Assembly (NCBI GenBank): GCA_008360955.1
Contig: LUCM01000031.1
Location: 1 to 64,000 of the forward strand
Direction of reading: 5' to 3'
Source: Fasciolopsis buskii
Taxonomy: Eukaryota > Platyhelminthes > Trematoda > Plagiorchiida > Fasciolidae
Length of the DNA stretch: 64,000 bases
Positions 37,419-45,962 of the stretch are shown here, one piece after another. Position 1 is the first letter of the stretch; each line of letters starts with the position of its first letter. The notes beneath the pieces were generated by a model. It did no database searches. It was not told the origin of the DNA and saw nothing but the letters and a program-made list of their open reading frames with translations. Made by a program: the position numbers and the translations under genes.

Positions 37419-37961
37419 GAATTGCAAAAACCAGTCCTACGACACTTCTGGCGCCGCTATGACATCCGGCTTCCCCTCAAAGGAAGGGTGTGCAATAATG
37501 CACTTCGTAGTGTTCTACTTTACAGTTGGGAAACTTGGTCCGTTTGCGCTGATGATGCCCGGTGACTTTTTGTGTACGACGACTGACGTCTCCGAAACGT
37601 TGCTCGCTCCTGGTGGGGACATCGGGTGAGCGGTGACGAGGTGCATTGTCGTGTGTTGGGTGCAGATAGTCGTCTTCTGACTGAGATAATCTCTTTACGT
37701 CGGCTCCGGTGGATTGGAAAAGTAGGATGTAAGCCTTCCAATTGTCTACCCTTTCATACTGTTCTTGCAAGTGTTGGGCAAGGCTAGAAAAGCCGGCTTG
37801 GTGGTCGGGCTATGACTTAGCGGAGATGTATGGAGAAGAAAGCTTAGATTGTGGCTTCCGTTGGTGTTCCCCGACTTCGTGGTTGGAGCCCAGTATAAGA
37901 GGAATGTTGGTTGGAGAAGCTGGAAGATATCGCGCAGAAAAGAAATCAGTGGGAAGAATAG
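37419..37961 (+). pseudogene. Non-LTR retrotransposon (LINE), C-terminus of reverse transcriptase ORF
   Basis: One plus-strand frame of 181 codons reads through the C-terminal part of a LINE ORF to a terminal TAG at 37959. In order: LRHFWRRYDIRLPLKGRV, RSVLLYSWETWSV, RLRNVARSWWGHRVS, VLGADSRLLTEIISLRRLRW and, at the end, LEKLEDIAQKRNQWEE. These match the 'WRRRDIRL...LLYG-ETW...RRLRWLGHV' region typical of flatworm RTE/Jockey-like LINEs. Seven in-frame stops interrupt it but no frameshift does, so it decayed by substitution. The catalytic palm is missing (5' truncation). The purine-rich tract that follows would be its 3' tail. Confidence 0.85.
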
Positions 37962-38225
37962 TAAAGGGTTCGAGAGTAAAAAAACATATCTCTTAAAATA
38001 ACACAAAAAAACGTGTACAGTAAAAGAATGAATGGCGGTGGGATTAGAATATTTGAAAGAACAAGTGGATGAAAAAATATAAATGGGGAAAATAAGGCTG
38101 TAAGAAAAGATGAAAAAACGAAGAGGAAAAAGAAGGTGTAAAACAGAAAAACGAATGAAAAAAACAGGCAAATATAAAAAAAAGAGGAAGAAAAAGAAGC
38201 ACAGAATTCCCAGAAAAAAATTGAT
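37962..38225 (+). repeat. A/G-rich tract after the LINE
   Basis: The plus strand is strongly purine-biased, with many A runs and GAAAAA-like units. It continues from the LINE stop codon to the first hammerhead unit. The long Phe/Leu/Ser-rich minus-strand ORFs across it follow from this composition. Confidence 0.7.
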
Positions 38226-38241
38226 CGGGAGCACACGACAC

Positions 38242-38272
38242 GACCGGTTTGGCGGTTATTGTCGCTCGTCAC
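38242..38272 (-). ncRNA. Hammerhead core R2 (degenerate)
   Basis: Minus strand: GTGACGA at 38272-38266, stem II GCG/CGC around the loop ACAATAAC, CAAA at 38251-38248, CCGGTC at 38247-38242. Two invariant core bases are lost, at the same positions as in R3. Confidence 0.7.
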
Positions 38273-38576
38273 GTATGCGTACGCGGTGCTCTCTTGTCCA
38301 AACATCCACATACTTACTTGTACACTCCGAATTCATATGTCTGTCTGATCAGAATCGAATGTGTAGCATGAGGAGTGTGGATGGAATCTGTTGATCGACG
38401 AGTGCACAGAACAACGACAAGTGTGATTGGTTGATAATTGTTTGTCAGTTTGGCTGAGCGAACCTTAGGAACGAGGGCAGAATGTTACAGAGCGAGAATA
38501 TACATATGTATATATAGAAGCAGCAGCATTTGCTATGTGGATGCGTGAACAAAATTTGGCCGGGAGCACACGACAC

Positions 38577-38607
38577 GACCGGTTTGGCGGTTATTGTCGC
38601 TCGTCAC
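38577..38607 (-). ncRNA. Hammerhead core R3 (degenerate)
   Basis: Identical to R2, 335 bases further on. The shared defects mean the unit was duplicated after the ribozyme had already decayed, or that both were copied from a defective master. Confidence 0.7.
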
Positions 38608-38899
38608 GTATGCGTACGCGGTGCTCTCTTGTCCAAACATCCACATACTTACTTGTACACTCCGAATTCATATGTCTGTCTGATCAGAATCGAATGTGTA
38701 GCATGAGGAGTGTGCATGGAAGCTGTTGATCGACGAGTGCACAGAACAACGACAAGTGTGATTGGTTGATAATTGTTTGTCAGTTGGGCTGAGCGAACCT
38801 TAGGAACGAGGTCAGAATGTAACAGAGCGAGAATATACATATGTATATATAGAAGCAGCAGGATGTAATATCTGGATCAGTGAACAAATATCGTCGGGA

Positions 38900-39130
38900 A
38901 GTACACTACAAAGAATTATCAAAGAATTACAGTTCTGATTCTTCTGTGGACTCTTCGACGAACAGCTTCCATGCACACTCCTGGTGAGACATTTCAATTA
39001 GGAGTGTACAAGTATAAGGATGTTTGGACTAGAGAGCATCGGGTACGCATACCTGACGAGCGACAATAACCGCGAAACCGGTCATGTGCTCCCGGGCAAA
39101 TTTTGTTTACTCATCCAGATACTACTTTAT
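38900..39130 (+). mobile_element. Inverted partial copy of the 335-bp unit
   Basis: The plus strand here matches the reverse complement of the tandem units: CTTCCATGCACACTCCT near 38970, GGAGTGTACAAGTA at 39001, TGTTTGGAC at 39021, then the hammerhead R4 and AAATTTTGTTTACTCATCC to about 39117. The copy is head-to-head with the tandem pair and lacks part of the unit. Confidence 0.7.
39047..39089 (+). ncRNA. Hammerhead ribozyme R4, intact core
   Basis: CTGACGA (39053-39059), 3-bp stem II GCG/CGC around ACAATAAC, GAAA (39074-39077), then CCGGTC with predicted cleavage after C39083. Stem I forms GCATA/TGTGC with one G-U. Stem III is only 1-2 pairs within the palindrome ACCGGT, a design known from Penelope-associated and newt hammerheads that work poorly as monomers and better as dimers. 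All catalytic core positions match the consensus. Confidence 0.8.
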
Positions 39131-42121
39131 ATCTATGCCATTTTGGTGCTTGGTTATATTGGATGGATTCTGTTCATCGACGTTATGCTTTGTTGTTTTT
39201 GGGACTGTAACTTTAGGTACACGAAGAACAGTGTGTGTTCAGTTAAATTTAGGTCATTCTTAACGTGCCCGAAGCTTTCGTTCTAAATTATTTATTGTCA
39301 CCTTGTCTTGATGAAATGAATTGAACCGCCAAGTCAGAACTTGATTGGCCTCCGGAACCATTCCACCTTCTATTTCATTCAACTTGTTCGGAATCATTCG
39401 TTTTGTCCTTTCATGTTAATTTCTAAATTAGACCGAGTTGGAGAATGGACAGATTTGAGTGATGCACCCTGTGAGGCACAGACCATTTGATCAAGTTGCG
39501 AAAATTCCAAGCCAGTGGTTCATTTCAGCAAATTGTCACCGTGCATGTTTATATGGAATTGAGTGTAAACAGGTGTACGGGTAGTTGTTCGAGTGCACTT
39601 GAGAAGGGAGACCACGAAGCTTTGACTATGACAATTTTGTTCGATCGCATCTGAATGCTAATCACTAACTCTATCGAGTGCACAAATTTTGTTTTTGTTT
39701 ATGTGGAGAATAAACTATGCATTTCTTTCAGGCAAAAATGTGAATTTGATCCACATTATTTCACGGATTATTCTTTATTGCCGATAACGACCTAGGTGAA
39801 ATAGACAATCGTTTATCTTGATATGGATAAGGTGAACAAAACAGTTTTATGAAGCAACGATTTTTGAGGTGATAAAAACTAGTATTTTCACTCAGGACAG
39901 TGTTAAATCAGCCATAGAGAAACAAGTGTAACATTCTAACACGAACCAGATTACTGGACGCGGATTGCTTAAGCAAAAGTCCGGTGTTGGGTAGCCACCA
40001 TTGCAATGAAATTTACCAACAAGCCTAATCTTGGTCATTGGATTGTTTTCTTCAGTTACTTCCAATAGAGACAAACGTCGCTGCTAAACGGAATCCTAAG
40101 GATAGTCCCAGGTGCCGTGAGGTTTTTTGAGATAGACGCAAAATGGCAGATTTTACAAAGATCTACCCATAAATCGAGAGCCGCTTGTTTATTTCCTGTT
40201 AGTGTTGTCCATTTCTTGGACACGCCTTAGGGAAGCAAACTGTTCGTCATATATTATGTTGAACCATTTATAGCATCTCAGAGTACCCCACAATAATCCG
40301 ATTTCGCAATACTTGACCCAATCTTAATGACGCACCTGCATGTGCGTATGTATAACCGAATTCCACAGAATACTGACTTAAGCTTCGTTTCAGTTGAACT
40401 CCGTATTTAGGAGACACGGGTTTCAGAAACAGATAACAACGCAACCCAACAGCTGATGCGGTGCGAATCTCGGCAAGCGAAAAACATCCTTATTGATTCA
40501 CTTTAACCATGGCTTTTAGAACCAGATCATATACGTTCCGCTCACAATCGTTTGTCTGTTCATCGCGTTTGCTTCTCATCGCGATTAAATTCGGGTCCTG
40601 GTCATGACAAGTTGGATAACCATTGTCAGAAATGGTTTCCCGACAATATTCGAGAAAGGTGAAAATGGCTTCGGTGTCCCCTGGAAATGTGCAACAGGAT
40701 TGCTCGTATTTTGTACGATAAGGTTAGTGGATAGTGCAGTTTTTAATTTATTTTCAACTTTCCCAAGAGTAAGCTTGAGAACACAGCTCTGCGGTATTCA
40801 GGAGATATTTGGATACTTAGATTGCATGATGTATCTTCGTGTCGAGCATTTCGTCCCCCTGGACCTTCCATTAAACGTAATCAGTAATTTGTTAATATCT
40901 TTGCAATTCAGGCACACGCCAGTGTGCTAAATATAACCCGAACGCAACTCAACGCATTAAAGCAGCAGTCTCACTTAGTTATTTGTCAAAACTCCTCGTT
41001 CTGTGAAGCAAACTTACTTCATGAGGTTGACGAACGCATAGTTAATTGTTTAGTGGGAATTCTTATATCCATTCCAAGCACGCTACGCGGATCCGAGTCG
41101 TTTACTTCTGATTAATGTGCTCATACAATCCTTTTTTCCTACAAGCCCTCTGTCCTTCATCTAGATGTTTATGTTTTGTCGGTATCTTTTCGTGGGGCAC
41201 GTGTTTCTCTCTCTCTCTCAGGCTCTGATGCCCCGGGTTTGTTGAACTTACCCTACATGATGTTGCACCTATTAGTCATGATTTGCACGGTTACTGTCCG
41301 TTTAGTTACGCCCCCGATGACCCTACCGTTCGTAAGAATAAAACTATCCACGTTCATGTGTTTCTGTTTATTATCGGCAGGGTGCAATCTTTGATGAAGG
41401 ACGGAAAGCAAAAGCCACTGTCATTTCAGAGCAGTTTGATGACTCTTGTGGAATAATGCTTGTAATAAAGCTGAGTCAGTGTATAGGTCTTTTTTGGGTC
41501 CACTCCGATGTAATCAAAGATGGTAACGGGATCTTTGGGTATAATGTTGATATAGCATGAGTTAATTCATTTTATGTTCGCTTTTACGTTTTTTTATTTA
41601 CCGAGGCGAAAGATGTACTTTTTTTTAGGACGCAGGTACGGCAAACAAGGTTGACCGGTGAGGAATTTGACCGGCGTGATAGTAAGATTTGGGCGGCACT
41701 TCAATTTTCGTAATGGCGTACTTAACCCGCTACCACCGCGGTGCAGTTTGTTGGCACTGAAGAACAGACAAGAAGTCGGATGGCCTAAAGCACCAAACGT
41801 TATTTGCAAAATTTCTGTTTTCTTCTTGTCATTCCCGATATTTGAGATTTTCTAAATATTCTGTTGACTCGATTCGTGTTATTTCGTCCACTGTACGGGG
41901 ATGGCAATAAGCTTATGGTGTGCGTTACCATTTAGAGCGGGGTTTAATATGTGACTTCGTCTATATTCGGGTCTTCTTTCTGATGATAGCTGAAGAGAGG
42001 TGGGCCAATTACGTTTCCACCTTTCTTTACATTGTTCACCAATCGCATGCCATGTCACACGAGCATTGACACGCAAGCACACACCTCGCGGATGCGACAC
42101 AACACAGAGAGGAGGAAGAGT
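39131..42121. other. No gene recognised
   Basis: Short ORFs only (40.6-41.4 kb plus strand among them), without domains. A short CT run lies at about 41206-41219. Confidence 0.45.
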
Positions 42122-42883
42122 NNNNNNNNNNNNNNNNNNNNNNNNNNNNNNNNNNNNNNNNNNNNNNNNNNNNNNNNNNNNNNNNNNNNNNNNNNNNNNN
42201 NNNNNNNNNNNNNNNNNNNNNNNNNNNNNNNNNNNNNNNNNNNNNNNNNNNNNNNNNNNNNNNNNNNNNNNNNNNNNNNNNNNNNNNNNNNNNNNNNNNN
42301 NNNNNNNNNNNNNNNNNNNNNNNNNNNNNNNNNNNNNNNNNNNNNNNNNNNNNNNNNNNNNNNNNNNNNNNNNNNNNNNNNNNNNNNNNNNNNNNNNNNN
42401 NNNNNNNNNNNNNNNNNNNNNNNNNNNNNNNNNNNNNNNNNNNNNNNNNNNNNNNNNNNNNNNNNNNNNNNNNNNNNNNNNNNNNNNNNNNNNNNNNNNN
42501 NNNNNNNNNNNNNNNNNNNNNNNNNNNNNNNNNNNNNNNNNNNNNNNNNNNNNNNNNNNNNNNNNNNNNNNNNNNNNNNNNNNNNNNNNNNNNNNNNNNN
42601 NNNNNNNNNNNNNNNNNNNNNNNNNNNNNNNNNNNNNNNNNNNNNNNNNNNNNNNNNNNNNNNNNNNNNNNNNNNNNNNNNNNNNNNNNNNNNNNNNNNN
42701 NNNNNNNNNNNNNNNNNNNNNNNNNNNNNNNNNNNNNNNNNNNNNNNNNNNNNNNNNNNNNNNNNNNNNNNNNNNNNNNNNNNNNNNNNNNNNNNNNNNN
42801 NNNNNNNNNNNNNNNNNNNNNNNNNNNNNNNNNNNNNNNNNNNNNNNNNNNNNNNNNNNNNNNNNNNNNNNNNNNNNNNNNNN
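42122..42883. other. Sequence gap (762 N)
   Basis: Unresolved bases. Apparent long ORFs across this span are artefacts. Flanking DNA is simple in composition, which may explain the gap. Confidence 0.98.
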
Positions 42884-42980
42884 AACGGGTAGATAGAAGG
42901 ATGGAAGGAGGTCGATGGGATTGGATGTGATGCGATTGGGGATGAGTGAGTGAACGAGTGAATGTACGGAAACGGACAAA

Positions 42981-43052
42981 GGGCTCAGCCGCGATTCGAA
43001 CCCGGAACAACTCAAACCCAAAGCGAGTACCATACCCCCAGACCACTGAGCC
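42981..43052 (-). tRNA. tRNA-Pro (TGG), probably degraded
   Basis: 72 bases on the minus strand with a perfect 7-bp acceptor stem (GGCTCAG/CTGAGCC) and discriminator C. The anticodon loop is TTTGGGT, giving anticodon TGG. The T loop GGGTTCGAAT is normal. Defects: one mismatch and one G-T pair in the anticodon stem, a G/G mismatch in the T stem, and no run of four T just downstream for pol III termination. It may be a pseudogene of the intact copy type at 44.1 kb. It lies 97 bases from the sequence gap. Confidence 0.7.
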
Positions 43053-43169
43053 GAACATCACATACACTCTCCCCTCAATCCTACTTGCACTCACATTTCA
43101 ACTCCTCCATTCCCAATCTTTCGCACATCAATTCTACCATCCCCATACTAATCAAATTATTATAGACAA

Positions 43170-43325
43170 TACTTCTATCTATTCACTCAAACACACATGT
43201 ACACACACTCACATGCACACAAACACACAAACACACACACACACACACAAATACACGAAACACACGCATTCACACGCGTTCACACACGTTCACACACGCT
43301 CACACGCATTCACATGCTCTCATAA
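43170..43325. repeat. (CA)n and CACACGYNTT repeats
   Basis: CA dinucleotides pass into 10-base units of the type TTCACACACG/TTCACACGCA. His/Thr-rich ORFs here are repeat products. Confidence 0.85.
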
Positions 43326-43459
43326 CCAATCAGTCATTCGATCATCATCCACCTGATCAAGCCCTCTCAGCACGCGACAGTCCCAGTCGTCTCATTGCAC
43401 AAATATACTGTGAATAGAAATGATCACGTATTTTGTTCAATCACTTCACCTAGTTACAC

Positions 43460-43720
43460 TCGTGGGCTATATTAATTGGAAATTTGAGTCAAGTGGGGTC
43501 GAGCGAACTGGAGATGAGTGGAGTGTGGAGGAGTCGAATGGAATCGAGTCAAGACTAGGCGAGTCTGGGCGATGCGGGTCAAGTCGATGCGAGTCAAAGG
43601 CGTTTCGATTCTGGGCGAGAGCTTGGTAGGGCATGTTAGGGCATGAAAACACATGGCATGATATCGTGTGGCGTGGAATGATCTCAATCTTTCACCCAAT
43701 GCGATGAATCGCATATTGTG
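43460..43720. repeat. G-rich degenerate GAGTC-type tract
   Basis: Irregular reiteration of GAGTC, GAGTGG and GCGAGTC on the plus strand, then GGGCATG and CATGG units. The opposite strand bias of the CA-rich tract just to the left makes a sharp composition switch at about 43.4 kb. Confidence 0.5.
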
Positions 43721-44088
43721 TTCAGCGTGAACGGATTTGGCAATTGGACTAGTGAGTTGATGTGTGATAGTGCGCGATCGTGATGCGAGAGGACAGTCTG
43801 ACCGGGACCACGGTGTTACGTTCAGCTTGTTCTGACACGTGTGTCGATGGGGTGGACAAAGTGGGTAAAGAAAGTTGCCCAGGACGAAGGTAGACGAAAG
43901 TGGATGATGTGGTCTGCGAATGAGCAGTGATTAGGGATTGGAAGGGACAGATTGAACAGTGATTGTTGAGATTAAGATTGAGACTAGGCACATGGTGTCC
44001 ACGGTTAGACTGGATGAATAATAGTGTCCCAAATGCGAATCGCATGTGAGATGTTCGATAGGGTTATATTCGGGCACTTTGGTTTGTC

Positions 44089-44160
44089 GGCTCAGTGGTC
44101 TAGGGGTATGATACTCGCTTAGGGTGCGAGTGGTCCCGGGTTCGAATCCCGGCTGAGCCC
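44089..44160 (+). tRNA. tRNA-Pro (AGG)
   Basis: Complete 72-base cloverleaf: acceptor GGCTCAG/CTGAGCC, D arm GGTCTAGGGGTATGA, anticodon stem CTCGC/GCGAG around TTAGGGT (anticodon AGG), T arm CCGGG-TTCGAAT-CCCGG, discriminator C. TTTT at 44167-44170 is a good pol III terminator. No intron. CCA is not encoded, as expected in eukaryotes. Confidence 0.97.
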
Positions 44161-44170
44161 GGTGTGTTTT

Positions 44171-44540
44171 CCATACCACATTGCTCTTCCTTTCAGCATT
44201 TTCCTACGTCTGTTTTTGCTGTTTAGTTTCCGGCAATCACAGTTTCCTGCGGCTTCTCTTGCGTTCCGATGCTATAGCCTCATCAATATTGGCATACCGA
44301 GGGAGTATGGATTGAAGGGGCATTTAATCTTTAATCGGTACACAATTACGCCCACGGCTGGTTTGGATTCGCCGAAAACGGGGAGACGACAGAATGTGCG
44401 GATACCTGCTAGTGGGATTTAGCAAGTAACTGACTGCATTGGAACCAAACTTTCCCCTCCCATTAAAAATAAATAGTGTTCCACAGTGCCTCGGTTTACA
44501 AAACTTTTACGCACATGCACGTTACCATCCACCTATAGAT
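44171..44540. other. No gene recognised
   Basis: The 3' flank of the tRNA gene. One 86-codon ORF starting at 44162 overlaps the tRNA terminator and has no domain. Confidence 0.4.
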
Positions 44541-44555
44541 ACATAAATATTATGA

Positions 44556-44612
44556 CATACATGCATGGATACATGCATACATGCATGCATGCATGCATAC
44601 ATACATTCATAC
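44556..44612. repeat. (ATGC)n/(ATAC)n tetranucleotide repeat
   Basis: ACATGCATGG and GCATGCATGCATACATAC units. The self-complementary GCATGC core can form hairpins. Confidence 0.85.
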
Positions 44613-45085
44613 ACACAACATGCATACAAATACCCCGTGGATGGCTGACACCCGGACCGTAGTAAACTTGGGGGATTGTCCTCCAGACTACGCTTTTTCT
44701 CCAGCGATCTCTGCTCATCTCGCTATCCTTACATCCGATTTACTGCCTATAACAGTAAATTTTACTGTTATGTCATCCTTTCCGTGGTAACGTATTTTTT
44801 TGGGTATCTAATCCCAACAGTGTACACGGTGAGATTTGCTCCGCGTGTTATTAGTGAAAGCGAACCCGGAGTTTGTCAATCTAAAAAAGTCGTTGATTAT
44901 TGTGCCAACGTTCAGATCTGGAATCACGAATTCATTTGTTCAGCCTAAATGACTTGATCGTACTTGAACAAGAACGGTGAGATAATGTAAAACTGAATTA
45001 TAATATCTCAGTTTCAGGGCTATTAGATGTTTATTGCGAAGAACTGGGAGAGCATCTGATTGTGCGAGGTTCACCCCTATGACGC

Positions 45086-45130
45086 GCTGAGCCAACCTTA
45101 GGAATGAGGACAGAATGCCCCAGAATAAAC
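45086..45130 (-). repeat. Fragment of the hammerhead unit in inverse orientation
   Basis: CTGAGCCAACCTTAGGAATG and the following ACAGAATG match CTGAGCGAACCTTAGGAACG of the 335-bp units (38454 and 38789). In those units this sequence lies on the strand opposite to the ribozyme. Here it immediately precedes a plus-strand ribozyme (R5), so two fragments meet head to head. Confidence 0.6.
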
Positions 45131-45144
45131 ACAAAATAGTTTAT

Positions 45145-45293
45145 GGTGAGACACGAATTCGAAGTGTACACGTATAGGGAGGTTTGGACAAGAGAGTATC
45201 GGATGCGTATACTTGATGAGCGAAAATAGCCGCGAAACCGGTCGTGTGCTCCCGGGCAAATTTTGTTTACTCATCCAGGTACTACTCACAATA

Positions 45294-45324
<31 letters not shown>

Positions 45325-45330
45325 GTGATG
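45145..45330 (+). ncRNA. Retrozyme-type hammerhead repeat R5
   Basis: Core at 45213-45243: TTGATGA (C3 changed to T), GCG-loop-CGC, GAAA, CCGGTC. Stem I is the best of the six copies, GTATAC/GTGTGC with six pairs, two of them G-U. C3 pairs with G8 in the active site, so the change should cripple cleavage. The flank continues as AAATTTTGTTTACTCATCC into a TA-rich tail at 45293-45325, as in the 335-bp units. Confidence 0.75.
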
Positions 45331-45671
45331 CTGTATGGGTCAGTGTTCATGGGGTTAATTCCGACGGCCTAGTGCAAACCAACTGAGGTGTAGCACAGAA
45401 ACCGTTATCTATGACAGTAAGGACAAGATAAGCGTGTATTTGTTTGGGTGTGTGTATGTGTGCGTGCAACCACATGACGGGTTTCGGGGAATGAAACTGC
45501 GCGAGGTCGGATGGGTATCCACTGCCGGTCAGACGACTTGACATTCCGCACTATGGCCTTAGTTTCAAGATCCCTTGACACTTCGTAAAACGTACACCCG
45601 TCATGGTTTAGGTGATGTTCCTCGGGAGAAGTGTCTGTTATCAGTATAGAATGAACATGATCTAAACTGTT
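45331..45671. other. Unidentified sequence between R5 and Penelope fragment
   Basis: A minus-strand frame runs through here downstream of the Penelope motif A but shows no further reverse-transcriptase motif, so the element is probably broken near 45670. Confidence 0.4.
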
Positions 45672-45962
45672 CAAAATGGGATGCTTTTGCATAAAGATGT
45701 CACGTCGAAACTCACGGCGCTCTTAGCGCTCTCTAATATGATGATTTTTTATAACACGGGCAAATTCGAAGCCGTCACTGATTCTATTTTTCACATTGGT
45801 TCACTAGTCCATTGAGGTGTTTTTCCAGCGTGCATGTTCCAGGCGGAGTGTAATTAACAATTGGAGAGATGGATAGACCAGGCTTGTGAATTTTCGGTAA
45901 TCCATAGAATCGCCCTAGTTTGCTGTTTTTGTTACCAATGCAAGCCACAAGAAGGTCCCTAG
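45672..45962 (-). pseudogene. Penelope-like retroelement, reverse-transcriptase fragment
   Basis: Minus-strand pieces in order: LGRFYGLPKIHKPGLSISPI at about 45925-45865, the hallmark of Penelope-like reverse transcriptases just ahead of the palm; then NRISDGFEFARVIKN at about 45790; then SAVSFDVTSLCKSIPF, motif A with its Asp, at about 45721-45675, followed by a stop. At least one frameshift separates the pieces. The B and C motifs were not found. The fragment keeps the catalytic Asp of motif A, unlike the 13-kb copy, which retains the motif but is broken further on. It lies ~400 bases from hammerhead copy R5. Confidence 0.8.

Larger units (their letters stand above)
38226..38895 (-). mobile_element. 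Tandem pair of 335-bp hammerhead (retrozyme-like) units
   Basis: Two direct repeats with a period of 335 bases (38226-38560 and 38561-38895). They differ at about five positions over the first ~300 bases and then diverge; a third unit begins and fades at about 38895. On the minus strand each unit has a hammerhead-like core (38272-38242 and 38607-38577): GTGACGA, GCG-loop-CGC, CAAA, CCGGTC. Relative to the copy at 39.05 kb the core carries C3 to G and G12 to C changes and a 5-base insertion after the cleavage triplet, so both units are probably inactive. Animal retrozymes are known as tandem repeats of a few hundred bases with such ribozymes; assignment to that class is inferred. Confidence 0.75.

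Noticed and set aside
37746..38311. 162- and 121-codon minus-strand ORFs rich in Phe, Leu and Ser
   Set aside because: Antisense shadows of the LINE relic and the purine-rich tract that follows it.
38110..38729. Two plus-strand ORFs with nearly the same peptide
   Set aside because: They are antisense readings of the two tandem 335-bp hammerhead units, not a gene family.
41879..43094. Very long apparent ORFs on both strands
   Set aside because: They run through the block of N and contain no real coding sequence apart from low-complexity and tRNA-derived residues.
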